A stretch of 64,000 bases of DNA from Sphingomonadales bacterium Ga0077531 (GTDB taxonomy: Bacteria > Pseudomonadota > Alphaproteobacteria > Sphingomonadales > Sphingomonadaceae). The position numbers were made by a program, and so were the translations under genes. A model generated the notes under the pieces. The model worked only from the letters and a program-made list of their open reading frames with translations. It was not told the DNA's origin and did no database searches. How positions within the stretch are numbered: the first letter of the stretch is position 1; each line of letters opens with the position of its first letter. Location of the stretch: assembly GCA_001464915.1 (NCBI GenBank), contig LNED01000034.1, forward strand, positions 1 through 64,000, written 5' to 3'. Positions 36,817-44,763 of this stretch are shown one piece after another.

Positions 36817-38334
36817 ATGAGCGCATTCGGCAAAAAGGGTAACGCAGGCGGGTTGGCACCCGGAGGGAGACCCGCGTTTGGTGTAGCCCGCCCGATGAAG
36901 GGCGCCGGTGGCCCCGGTGCTGCGCCGCGCGGCGGCGAACAGTTCCCGCCTATTCCGGCGGAACCTGCCGCCCCGGCAAAGTCACAGCGCCCGGCCAACA
37001 CCGCTGAAGCGATGGACCGCCTCAACGACCGCATGACAGCGATCAACACCGGCGATTCCGAAGTCGGCGGGTTTGAAGCCAGCGTCCACAAGATCAAGGA
37101 ACAGGTGCTCCCGCGCCTGCTCGAACGGGTCGATCCCGAAGCTGCGGCGTCGCTTTCCAAGGAAGAACTTTCCGAGGAATTCCGCCCGATCATCCTCGAA
37201 GTGCTGGCCGAACTGAAGGTCACACTGAACCGGCGCGAACAATTCGCGCTGGAAAAGGTGCTGATCGACGAACTGCTGGGCTTTGGCCCCCTCGAAGAAC
37301 TGCTCAACGATCCCGACGTGACCGACATCATGGTCAATGGCCCGGATCAGACCTACATTGAAAAAAAGGGCAAGCTGACCCTCGCCCCGATCCGGTTCCG
37401 CGACGAACAGCATCTGTTCCAGATCGCGCAGCGGATCGTGAACATGGTCGGCCGCCGCGTTGACCAGACCACGCCGCTGGCTGACGCCCGCTTGAAAGAC
37501 GGCTCACGTGTGAACGTGATCGTGCCGCCGCTCAGCTTGCGCGGCACCGCGATCTCGATTCGTAAGTTTTCCGAAAAGCCGATCACACTCGACATGCTGC
37601 GCGATTTTGGTTCGATGTCGGACAAGATGTGCACCGCGCTGAAAATCGCGGGCGCGTGCCGGATGAATATCGTCATCTCGGGCGGTACGGGTTCGGGTAA
37701 AACCACCATGCTCAACGCCCTGTCGAAGATGATCGACCCGGGTGAACGCGTGCTGACGATCGAAGACGCCGCCGAACTTCGTCTGCAACAGCCGCACTGG
37801 CTGCCGCTGGAAACGCGTCCGCCGAACCTTGAAGGCCAGGGCGCGATTACCATCGGTGACCTTGTGAAGAACGCCCTGCGTATGCGTCCTGACCGCATCA
37901 TCCTCGGCGAAATTCGCGGCGCGGAATGTTTCGACCTTCTCGCCGCCATGAACACCGGTCACGATGGTTCGATGTGTACGCTCCACGCCAACAGCCCGCG
38001 CGAATGCCTGGGCCGTATGGAAAACATGATCCTGATGGGCGACATCAAAATCCCCAAGGAAGCCATTTCGCGCCAGATCGCCGAGTCCGTCGATCTGATC
38101 GTGCAGGTCAAGCGTCTGCGCGATGGTTCACGCCGCACCACCAACATCACCGAGGTAATCGGGATGGAAGGCGACGTGATCGTAACGCAGGAATTGTTCA
38201 AGTTTGAATACTTGGACGAAAGCGAAGACGGCAAGATCATCGGCGAATTCCGCGCCTCAGGCCTGCGTCCCTATACGTTGGAAAAGGCACGGCAATTCGG
38301 GTTCGATCAGGCGTATTTGGAGGCCTGCCTGTAA
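36817..38334 (+). CDS. cpaF: CpaF/TadA-type secretion ATPase (Flp pilus assembly)
   Basis: The 505-residue type II/IV secretion ATPase has a Gly/Pro-rich leader (residues 1-60), a CpaF N-terminal domain (DELLGFGPLEELLNDPDVTD), a Walker A loop ISGGTGSGKTTMLNAL near residue 290, RVLTIEDAAELRL (Walker B/Asp box), the GEIRGAECFDLLAAMNTGH segment and the His box TLHANSPRECLGRME. Such ATPases power tad/Flp pilus assembly, but no other tad/cpa gene is present; it stands alone between two EamA transporter genes. The ATG is preceded by a GGGGGCTGGG purine run. Its stop codon is inside the first hairpin of a hairpin array. Confidence 0.94.
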   Translation: MSAFGKKGNAGGLAPGGRPAFGVARPMKGAGGPGAAPRGGEQFPPIPAEPAAPAKSQRPANTAEAMDRLNDRMTAINTGDSEVGGFEASVHKIKEQVLPRLLERVDPEAAASLSKEELSEEFRPIILEVLAELKVTLNRREQFALEKVLIDELLGFGPLEELLNDPDVTDIMVNGPDQTYIEKKGKLTLAPIRFRDEQHLFQIAQRIVNMVGRRVDQTTPLADARLKDGSRVNVIVPPLSLRGTAISIRKFSEKPITLDMLRDFGSMSDKMCTALKIAGACRMNIVISGGTGSGKTTMLNALSKMIDPGERVLTIEDAAELRLQQPHWLPLETRPPNLEGQGAITIGDLVKNALRMRPDRIILGEIRGAECFDLLAAMNTGHDGSMCTLHANSPRECLGRMENMILMGDIKIPKEAISRQIAESVDLIVQVKRLRDGSRRTTNITEVIGMEGDVIVTQELFKFEYLDESEDGKIIGEFRASGLRPYTLEKARQFGFDQAYLEACL

Positions 38335-38491
38335 GGCAGGCGGTTCGGCCTAACCGGCCGGCGGCCGGTTGGCATTGCGAACCCTGCGGGTTCGTTTGCC
38401 GTTCAGCGATGAACAGCGCGTACGCGCTCCTTCGACAGCAGGAGCCGGGCTGATTAGGCACCGGTCTCGGCTCCTGCTTTCGAAGGAGCGC
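38323..38491. repeat. array of four strong consecutive hairpins downstream of cpaF
   Basis: Four inverted repeats follow each other: 8-bp arms 38323-38330/38334-38341 (including the cpaF stop); 8-bp arms 38352-38359/38363-38370; 7-bp arms 38378-38384/38388-38394; and 24-bp arms 38424-38447/38468-38491 with one mismatch and a 20-nt loop. A 14-bp palindrome (38415-38428) overlaps the left arm of the last one. The array fills the gap between convergent cpaF and a small membrane-protein gene. No T-tract is present, so these are not ordinary terminators. Confidence 0.85.
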
Positions 38492-38497
38492 GGCGCG

Positions 38498-38728
38498 CTA
38501 CCGCGCTCCCAACGCCGTTACGATACACCCGCCACCGATCATCGCAGCGGCCATGAACAGGCCCGTCCACGGCACCCATCCGACCTGTTCCAGCCGATCA
38601 ACATCGCGCCGCTTCACCCGCCGCCGCTCCATCAGCGCGGCAAAGCCTGCAAATACCCAGAACAGCCCGCCGATGATGGCAAGCTGCGCAGCATCGCTCA
38701 GCAATTCAAATTGGGTGATGATATCCAT
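38498..38728 (-). CDS. small membrane protein of unknown function
   Basis: The 76-residue product has two likely membrane helices, LAIIGGLFWVFAGFAALM and WTGLFMAAAMIGGGCIVTAL, joined by a charged loop (ERRRVKRRDVDRLEQ). ATG 38728 is favoured; a start 12 codons upstream is possible. I do not recognise a family. It lies directly behind the 24-bp hairpin on its 3' side and is divergent from the second EamA gene. Confidence 0.7.
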   Translation of the reverse strand: MDIITQFELLSDAAQLAIIGGLFWVFAGFAALMERRRVKRRDVDRLEQVGWVPWTGLFMAAAMIGGGCIVTALGAR

Positions 38729-38793
38729 TGGCCGCGCATATGGGCGTCTCGCGCGCTTGCGCAATCCCTGCGCCTACTCCAAGCACCGAGCCG

Positions 38794-39717
38794 ATGGATG
38801 GCTCGATCGCCCGCCCCCGCCCGCTGCTCGCGCTCGGCCTCCGGTTGCTGACGGCGCTGGCGTTGGCGACGATGGCGATGCTGGTGAAGCTCGCCGGAGA
38901 ACACGGCGCCCATCTGATTGAACTGATTTTCTGGCGGCAGGCGCTCACCGCGGTGCTGATTGGCACAGGGTTGGCGCTGACCGGGCGGTTGGCGTCGCTC
39001 AAAACCGAGCGCCTGCGTTCGCACTCCATCCGTTCAGCAACCGGCCTGTTCGGGATGCTGTTCACTTACGGCGCGGTGCTGCTGTTGCCGTTGGCCGAAG
39101 CAACCACGCTGGGCTTTACCGCGCCGGTATTTGCCGTGCTGATTGCGATGATCCTGTTCCGCGAAACCATCGGCCCCTATCGCTGGGCGGCGGTGGCGAT
39201 GGGATTTGCCGGGGTGGTAGTGGTGATGCAACCGGGCAGCGGCGATCATGCGGGGGTGACGCTGACCGGCATCGCGGTCGGGTTGATGGCGCCGCTGATG
39301 GTCTCGCTCATCAGTTTCCAGATCCAGGATCTCAACAAAACCGAAAATCCGTGGAGCATTGTGTTCTGGTTTGCCGCGCTCAGCGCCCCGGTCGCCGCGC
39401 TGGCGCTGCCATTCGTGATCGCGCCGCATGATAGCCAGACTTGGCTCATTATCGTTGCGATGTCGCTGATGGGTGTGCTGGCGCAGATCCTGCTCACCAC
39501 TTCGTTGCGGTTCGGGTCGGCGGCGGTGATCCTGCTGATGGATTACACCGCGCTGTTGTGGGCCAGTTTCTACGGCTATGCGGTGTTTGACCGCGCTGCA
39601 CCCGCCAGCCTGTGGCTCGGCGCACCGTTGATTATCGGCGCAGGGTTGCTGATCGCATGGCGCGAACACCGGCTTGCTAAGGCAAGACGAGTCGCTTCAG
39701 CGGCCAGTCAGGAATAA
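38794..39717 (+). CDS. EamA/DMT-family transporter
   Basis: This 307-residue protein has ten membrane helices in two EamA repeats (YGAVLLLPLAEATTLGFTAP in the first; LLTTSLRFGSAAVILLMDYT in the second). It is only distantly similar to the EamA protein at 35739-36638. The start is uncertain: ATG 38794 gives a usual short N-terminus, while ATG 38740 would add 18 non-conserved residues and leave 11 bp to the divergent gene. Transport substrate unknown. Confidence 0.83.
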   Translation: MDGSIARPRPLLALGLRLLTALALATMAMLVKLAGEHGAHLIELIFWRQALTAVLIGTGLALTGRLASLKTERLRSHSIRSATGLFGMLFTYGAVLLLPLAEATTLGFTAPVFAVLIAMILFRETIGPYRWAAVAMGFAGVVVVMQPGSGDHAGVTLTGIAVGLMAPLMVSLISFQIQDLNKTENPWSIVFWFAALSAPVAALALPFVIAPHDSQTWLIIVAMSLMGVLAQILLTTSLRFGSAAVILLMDYTALLWASFYGYAVFDRAAPASLWLGAPLIIGAGLLIAWREHRLAKARRVASAASQE

Positions 39718-39765
39718 AGACGCAAGCTCGCGCGTTGAAACGCAAACAACCAAGGAAACCCGACT

Positions 39766-39897
39766 ATGATTCGTAAGACCATTTTCATCGCCGCCCTCGC
39801 CGCCCTGACGCTTGGCACCGCTGCCTGCAACACGGTCAAAGGCGCAGGCGAAGACATCAAGTCGGTTGGCCGCGCGGGCGAGCGCGCAATCGATTAA
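39766..39897 (+). CDS. entericidin A/B-family lipoprotein
   Basis: This 43-residue protein starts MIRKTIFIAALAALTLG and has the lipobox LGTAAC at residues 16-21, followed by NTVKGAGEDIKSVGRAGER, the standard entericidin pattern. AAGGAAA lies 8 nt before the ATG. Entericidins are small membrane lipoproteins linked to stress or lysis in E. coli; here a single gene is present, not an antidote/toxin pair. Its stop TAA overlaps the stop of the convergent DUF938 gene (TTAA, 39894-39897). Confidence 0.9.
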   Translation: MIRKTIFIAALAALTLGTAACNTVKGAGEDIKSVGRAGERAID

Positions 39898-40499
39898 ACG
39901 CGCCTGTAAATCAGCATGATATTGTTGGCTGGCAAGGCATGGCGCGCGCTGCGGGTCATGCCGTGCTGGCTGGCGAGCCTGTCCAATTCTTCGGCCTGAC
40001 GCAGCCCCCAACGCGGGTCGCGCGCCTTCAGGCTCGCGTCGAATTCGAGGTTGGAAGCGGCAGTTTCCACCCCCTGCTCAAGATATGGGCCGTAGAGAAT
40101 CAGCGGCGCGCCAGTGCTGGACAAGATTTTATCAGCGCCCGCGAACAAGCCTAAGGTCGCCTTCCACGGGCTGATGTGGACCATGTTGATGCACACTATC
40201 GCATCAGCCGCAGCGACCGGCCAGCTTGCCGGTGCCGCCGCATCGAGCAATACCGGCGCGGCGAGGTTTCCGCCCGGATACTCTGCCCGGTACGCCGCTA
40301 TCGACGCCAACGCCTCGGGCGAAGGATCGCTCGGCTGCCATTCCAGCGCCGGAAACGCATCGGCAAAGAACACCGCGTGTTCCCCCGTCCCTGCCGCAAT
40401 TTCGAGCACTGTGCCGCTGGTTGGCAATTCGCGCGCCAGCACCTGGGCAATCGGCTCGCGGTTCCGCAAGGTGGCCGGTGCGTGTTGCTTGGCGTTCAT
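39894..40499 (-). CDS. DUF938 SAM-dependent methyltransferase-like protein
   Basis: The 201-residue protein has a Rossmann methyltransferase core: VLEIAAGTGEHAVFFADAFP (SAM motif I, residues 32-51), the acidic WQPSDPSPEAL, and INMVHISPWKATLGL, which are hallmarks of DUF938. The methyl acceptor is unknown. ATG 40499 is chosen over an in-frame codon at 40526. It overlaps the upstream acyl-CoA ligase by 4 bp, so the two are coupled. Confidence 0.85.
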   Translation of the reverse strand: MNAKQHAPATLRNREPIAQVLARELPTSGTVLEIAAGTGEHAVFFADAFPALEWQPSDPSPEALASIAAYRAEYPGGNLAAPVLLDAAAPASWPVAAADAIVCINMVHISPWKATLGLFAGADKILSSTGAPLILYGPYLEQGVETAASNLEFDASLKARDPRWGLRQAEELDRLASQHGMTRSARHALPANNIMLIYRRV

Positions 40500-42058
40500 G
40501 AAACTTGGCGCTCCTGCCCTTCCCAATAGGGCGCGCGCAGTTCGCGCCGCAGGATCTTGCCGCTGGCGTTACGCGGCATCAGCGGGATCACATCGACGCT
40601 CTTGGGCGCCTTGAACGCGGCGATCCGTTCGCGCGCCCATGCGATCACATCGGCGGCGTCCACTTCATGCCCCGGCTTGGCGACGACGCAGGCCTTGACC
40701 TCCTCGCCCCACTTGGCGCTCGGCACGCCGATCACCGCGACTTCGGCGATGGCGGGGTGGCCGTAAATCGCGCTTTCCACCTCGGCGGGATAGACGTTCT
40801 CGCCGCCAGAGATGATCATGTCCTTGATCCGGTCCTGGATATAAACGTAGCCATCCGCGTCCATCACGCCCGCGTCTCCGGTGTGGAGCCAGCCGTCAGG
40901 GTCGATGGTTTTGGCGGTCGCTTCGGGCAGGCGCCAGTAACCGGCGGTGTTGGAAGGCGAGCGAATGCAAACCTCTCCAATATCACCGCGCGGCACTTTG
41001 GTGTTGTCGGCGTTGCGCACTTCGATCTCAACCCCCGGACAGGCCTTGCCCGCTGATCGCATCCGTTGATTGCCTTCGAGCGAGTGATCGTCGGGCGGCA
41101 GGATCGAGATTGTGCCGCTGGTTTCGGTCATCCCGTAAGCTTGCAGGAACTTGGTGGTCGGCATCGTTCGCACCGCTTCTTTCAGCAATTCCAATGGCAT
41201 CGGCGCGGCGCCATACATCAGGTATTTGAGGTTGCTGAAATTGGTGGTCGCGGCGCGCGGGTGCTGCACAACCATTTGCAGCGCGGCGGGCACGATGAAC
41301 ATGTGGGTCGCTCCTGCCTCAATCGCCTCAAGCACGCCGACGGGGGTGAATTCCGCCTGCACCAGACTGCGCACACCGTTGGCGACCGCGATATTCACCA
41401 GCCCCGTCCCGCCAATATGCGCGCAGGGCATGGCCACCAGCATGCAGTCAGCAGGCTCATAATACTGCCAATCCAGCCCCGCTTCGTTGCCCGCATTGCG
41501 CAGACCCAGCAGGTTATTGTTCGACAGCATCGCGCCCTTGGGATTGCCGGTCGTGCCTGAAGTATAAAGCTGCAAGACCGGGTCATGCGGGCCGGGAGGG
41601 GTGTAATCCGCCGGTTCAAACCCGGCAGCGGCGGTGCGCGCGGCCCCAGCCTCGATCACTTCGGAATTGGCGGCCAAGTCGGCGGCGACGGCGTGCGCGG
41701 TGTCCACAAAATCGGCATCGGCGAACACCAGCTTCGCCTCGGTATCGGAGAGGATATAGGCGATTTCGCGCGGGGCGAGCCGCCAGCCGATCGGCACCAT
41801 AACCGCGCCCATCCGCGCCGCCGCGATATAGAGCAGGAAATAGGTATCGCGGTTCTTGCCCAGCCACGCGATCCGATCCCCCGGCGCAATATCGCGCGCC
41901 TGCAACAGCGCGATCAGCTGGCGGGTGAGGAGGTCAGCCTCGGCATAGGAGGTAATCCGCCCATCCTGATCGAACGCAGGGCCATCGGGGCGTTCCTTGG
42001 CCCAGAAATGCATGATCGCATCAAAGGTCTGGTGATCGTGATAGGCATTTTTCGCCAT
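40496..42058 (-). CDS. acyl-CoA synthetase / AMP-forming fatty-acid ligase
   Basis: The 520-residue ANL-superfamily enzyme has the AMP-binding loop LYTSGTTGNPKGAM near residue 168, the linker QAYGMTETSGTIS (motif A5), GWLHTGDAGVMDADGYVYI, the hinge DRIKDMIISGGENVYPAEVE and the catalytic Lys in PRNASGKILRRELR. It activates a carboxylic acid to acyl-AMP and then acyl-CoA; length and motifs fit FadD-type enzymes with medium/long-chain or aromatic acids. ATG 42058 is chosen because GGGAGAGGG lies 7-8 nt upstream. It is followed directly by the DUF938 gene. Confidence 0.92.
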   Translation of the reverse strand: MAKNAYHDHQTFDAIMHFWAKERPDGPAFDQDGRITSYAEADLLTRQLIALLQARDIAPGDRIAWLGKNRDTYFLLYIAAARMGAVMVPIGWRLAPREIAYILSDTEAKLVFADADFVDTAHAVAADLAANSEVIEAGAARTAAAGFEPADYTPPGPHDPVLQLYTSGTTGNPKGAMLSNNNLLGLRNAGNEAGLDWQYYEPADCMLVAMPCAHIGGTGLVNIAVANGVRSLVQAEFTPVGVLEAIEAGATHMFIVPAALQMVVQHPRAATTNFSNLKYLMYGAAPMPLELLKEAVRTMPTTKFLQAYGMTETSGTISILPPDDHSLEGNQRMRSAGKACPGVEIEVRNADNTKVPRGDIGEVCIRSPSNTAGYWRLPEATAKTIDPDGWLHTGDAGVMDADGYVYIQDRIKDMIISGGENVYPAEVESAIYGHPAIAEVAVIGVPSAKWGEEVKACVVAKPGHEVDAADVIAWARERIAAFKAPKSVDVIPLMPRNASGKILRRELRAPYWEGQERQVS

Positions 42059-42108
42059 AGCCGTGCCCTCTCCCAAAAGCTGTTGGAGGCAAGGTTAGGC
42101 GAAGTTGG

Positions 42109-42134
42109 GCGAAACCGTCTAGCGAAACCGTCTA
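42109..42134. repeat. tandem duplication of a 13-bp unit at a stop codon
   Basis: GCGAAACCGTCTA occurs at 42109-42121 and 42122-42134. The last three bases of the second copy form the TAG stop of the ABA4-like gene (minus strand), so the first copy is downstream UTR. It appears to be a slippage duplication. Confidence 0.8.
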
Positions 42135-42587
42135 GCGGAATCGGCCCTGTTTGCGCGCGGCCGGTTCGCGCAAGGCGAGCCAGATCAGCAACCCTAGCGG
42201 CCCGGCCATGAAGGTCGTCAGCAGCACGGGTGCCTGAATGAAGCGCGACACGCCCTTGGCATCGCCATCGCGAGCGATCCAAAGTCCGACAAACAGGTCA
42301 AACGCGAGGTAATGCGTCCAGCCAATCGTCACCCCCGCATCGCTGGCAAAGATCGACCGCACCCCCGCAATCGTTGTGAAATCCACCCCGCCGCCCCCGC
42401 CAGAGGTGGGGATCAGCCCGGTCAGCAAACCGATGAGGCCGGTCGCGTAAATCAGGCACAGCAGGCCAACGCCGAGATACAGCACGCCCGACAGCAGCGC
42501 GGGCCAGCGCGGCAAAAAGATCAACCCCGCCCACGCGATCAACGCCAACAGGTTCACCATGCTGAACCATGCGTTCCAATCGATCAC
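42132..42587 (-). CDS. ABA4-like (DUF4281) membrane protein
   Basis: The 151-residue protein has four predicted membrane helices, starting with WFSMVNLLALIAWAGLIFLP and including LYLGVGLLCLIYATGLIGLL, and the family segment VGLWIARDG before FIQAPVLLTTFMAGPLGLLI. The plant homologue ABA4 takes part in neoxanthin formation; the bacterial role is unknown, though a carotenoid link is conceivable. Translation starts at GTG 42587, which overlaps the stop of the upstream gene (GTGA) and has GGAGAAG nearby. Confidence 0.8.
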   Translation of the reverse strand: MIDWNAWFSMVNLLALIAWAGLIFLPRWPALLSGVLYLGVGLLCLIYATGLIGLLTGLIPTSGGGGGVDFTTIAGVRSIFASDAGVTIGWTHYLAFDLFVGLWIARDGDAKGVSRFIQAPVLLTTFMAGPLGLLIWLALREPAARKQGRFR

Positions 42588-43300
42588 GCCGCTTCTCCCA
42601 CTTCGCTCGCCCGGCGCCATTCGCGCGCGGCGCGGCGCATTGCTTCGTTATCGTGGGTAAAGCGCCCGCCCGCCCGGCGCAGCGCCAGACCCAACGCCGC
42701 CTCGGCCACCAGGCCTGCGTCAATCGAGCGAAACCGCTCCCACGAACCCGACAGCAGCGGATCGACCAGCGGCGCGGCGATGATGGCGGCGCGCTCGGCA
42801 AAGCGCAGGTCACCTTCGCGCGTACCGCGCAGCAGGCCGGGGTGGAGAATGTCGAGCCGTTTGAACCCCACTTTCGACAGCGCGTCCTCCGTCTCGCCCT
42901 TAACGCGCATATACAGCGTCTTCGAGCGCGCATCGGCCCCGGCTGCGCTGACCAGCACCATATTGGGCACGCCCGCCGAACGGGCCGCCTGCGCGGTCGC
43001 CAGCACCAGATCGTGATCGACTGCGCGGAAAGCTGCCTCGTCCCGCCCGGCTTTCTTCCATGTGGTGCCAAGTGCACAGATCAGCGCGCGCGGGCGCACC
43101 GCTTCGAACACTTCGGCCCACTTGTCCGGCTCAGCCACAAACATTTCCATCCGCGCGCCCGGCGGCAGGGCCGCTTCGCGCCGGGCGATGCCGACGATCC
43201 GCGCTTCGTCTCCAGCGCTGGCGATTTCGATCACCTTGCGGCCCACCATTCCCGTTGCGCCGACCAAGGCGATGCGCGCAGGCGCGCCCGCGTCAGACAT
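42584..43300 (-). CDS. NAD(P)H-binding (HTATIP2/atypical SDR) protein
   Basis: The 238-residue protein opens with a Rossmann motif IALVGATGMVGRKVIEIA and shows CALGTTWKKAG, DHDLVLATAQAARSAG and MVLVSAAGADARS, as in HTATIP2/YbjT-like atypical SDRs. No canonical YxxxK active site is obvious, although YMRVKGETE is at the usual place. The substrate is unknown. It is coupled by overlaps to dgt upstream and the ABA4-like gene downstream. Confidence 0.83.
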   Translation of the reverse strand: MSDAGAPARIALVGATGMVGRKVIEIASAGDEARIVGIARREAALPPGARMEMFVAEPDKWAEVFEAVRPRALICALGTTWKKAGRDEAAFRAVDHDLVLATAQAARSAGVPNMVLVSAAGADARSKTLYMRVKGETEDALSKVGFKRLDILHPGLLRGTREGDLRFAERAAIIAAPLVDPLLSGSWERFRSIDAGLVAEAALGLALRRAGGRFTHDNEAMRRAAREWRRASEVGEAA

Positions 43301-44456
43301 TGATCAGCCCCACCGGCTGCGTGCCATCAATCGCGCCCAGCGCCTGCATGGCAAACCGGTCGCTCATCCCGGCGATGAAATCGGCGATTACGCGGCTGCG
43401 TTGGGGTTCATGCGCGGGCAAGCGCGCCTGCCAATCGGCGGGCATCAGCGTGGCATCGCGCGAAAGGGCCGCGAACAACCGGGCGACGACATCACGCGCC
43501 CGCTCCGCCGCCGCCACCTGTTCGGGGTGGTAATAGAGCCGTTCGTACATAAACGCCTTCAATCGCCGTTCCTGCGCCGCCATCGCGGGAGAAAACCCGG
43601 CGAGCTGCCGCCCTGCCGCGCGCACTTCGGCGACCGACCCTAGGCCCGCGACCTGCGCCGCCGTGTGGTCGATTACGTCTTTCACCATCAATCCGATCTG
43701 ATAGCGTATCATCTCTCGCAGCAGACGCTCTCGCGCGGCGTGGGGAAAGCGTTTTTCGACCGTCCGCCACTGGTCTGCGAGGAAATCGAGCGTGAGCAGA
43801 TCATCGAGGCTCAAGAACCCGGCCCGCAGCCCATCATCAATGTCGTGATTGTCGTAAGCAATATCGTCCGCCACCGCCGCGACCTGCGCTTCCAATGAAG
43901 GCCAGCTGCCGAGCATCAGCGGAAACGCAGCGTCCAGTTCCGCCAGCGCCCATCCCGGCGCGGTAACCGGGCCGTTGTGCTTGGCCAGCCCTTCGAGCAG
44001 ATCCCAGGTCAGGTTCAGCCCATCATGCTGCGGATAGGGACATTCGATCCGCATCACCGTGCGCAGCGTTTGCGCATTGTGGCAGAACCCGCCGTGTGGC
44101 TCCATCGCGTCGGATAAAGCCGCCTCGCCGGCGTGGCCGAAGGGTGGGTGGCCCAGATCATGCGCTAGGCACAAAGCCTCGGTCAGATCCTCGTCCAGCC
44201 TCAGCGCGCGGGCGATCACGCGGCCAATCTGCGCGACTTCAAGGCTGTGGGTCAGGCGGGTGCGATAATGATCCCCGTCGGGCGCGATGAACACCTGCGT
44301 TTTGGATTTAAGGCGGCGAAAGCTCATCGAATGGATGATGCGATCACGGTCGCGCTGGAAATCGCTGCGCGGGCCGCGCTGCTCGCCAACCGCCGGGCCG
44401 GCCCACTCACGCCCTGCGTGGGAGTCAGGATCGGCGGCATAGGGGGCGCGGTGCAT
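43293..44456 (-). CDS. dgt: dGTPase-like HD-domain deoxynucleotide triphosphohydrolase
   Basis: The 387-residue protein is a type-2 Dgt-like enzyme that splits dNTPs into nucleoside and triphosphate. Signatures are RDRIIHSMSFRRLKSKTQVF, the metal His in TRLTHSLEVAQIGR, the HD pair in CLAHDLGHPPFGHAGE, and DIAYDNHDIDDGLRAG. ATG 44456 follows a GTG in frame at 44459. It is the first of a minus-strand series dgt, NAD(P)-binding, ABA4-like, with short overlaps. In many relatives erpA stands next to dgt; it is absent here. Confidence 0.93.
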   Translation of the reverse strand: MHRAPYAADPDSHAGREWAGPAVGEQRGPRSDFQRDRDRIIHSMSFRRLKSKTQVFIAPDGDHYRTRLTHSLEVAQIGRVIARALRLDEDLTEALCLAHDLGHPPFGHAGEAALSDAMEPHGGFCHNAQTLRTVMRIECPYPQHDGLNLTWDLLEGLAKHNGPVTAPGWALAELDAAFPLMLGSWPSLEAQVAAVADDIAYDNHDIDDGLRAGFLSLDDLLTLDFLADQWRTVEKRFPHAARERLLREMIRYQIGLMVKDVIDHTAAQVAGLGSVAEVRAAGRQLAGFSPAMAAQERRLKAFMYERLYYHPEQVAAAERARDVVARLFAALSRDATLMPADWQARLPAHEPQRSRVIADFIAGMSDRFAMQALGAIDGTQPVGLINV

Positions 44457-44558
44457 CACGGATAAGGCGACTAGGGCAGGCGGCGCCGCACCTCAACCGG
44501 AACAGGTTGGCAACCTGTCACAAAGGCGCGGATGAGTTGACCTGCAGGGAGAAAAATT

Positions 44559-44690
44559 ATGGGGCCGCCCCCCGGTGATTGGGGGGAGGGGAACGGCCCC
44601 AAGGGCCTGTCGGTGCGACCCGAAGACCCGGATGATGCCGATTACGTTTCCGTGACAAAATCCGAGGCGGCGCCTAGCTGCGGGTATTAA
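44559..44690 (+). CDS. possible 43-residue small protein
   Basis: In the 295-bp gap between the dgt gene and the racemase gene lies an ATG (44559) preceded by AGGGAGAAAAATT, a good ribosome-binding site, and followed by 43 codons to TAA at 44690. The product is hydrophilic, Gly/Pro-rich at the start (MGPPPGDWGEGNGPKG) and acidic in the middle (RPEDPDDADY). I do not recognise it. The 5' half of the ORF is also a strong inverted-repeat region (CCCCCC...GGGGGG and GGGGCCG...CGGCCCC), so it could instead be a structured RNA or terminator. Nothing else is recognisable in this gap. Confidence 0.4.
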   Translation: MGPPPGDWGEGNGPKGLSVRPEDPDDADYVSVTKSEAAPSCGY

Positions 44691-44763
44691 CCTTTGCAAA
44701 CCTTCGCTCTGCGCAAAATGGTGCAATGCGATAAAGCGGCCCTCGCAACCGACCAACCGAGGA

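Noticed and set aside
39766..39897. Entericidin as toxin/antidote pair
   Set aside because: Only one entericidin gene is present; no second homologue lies adjacent.
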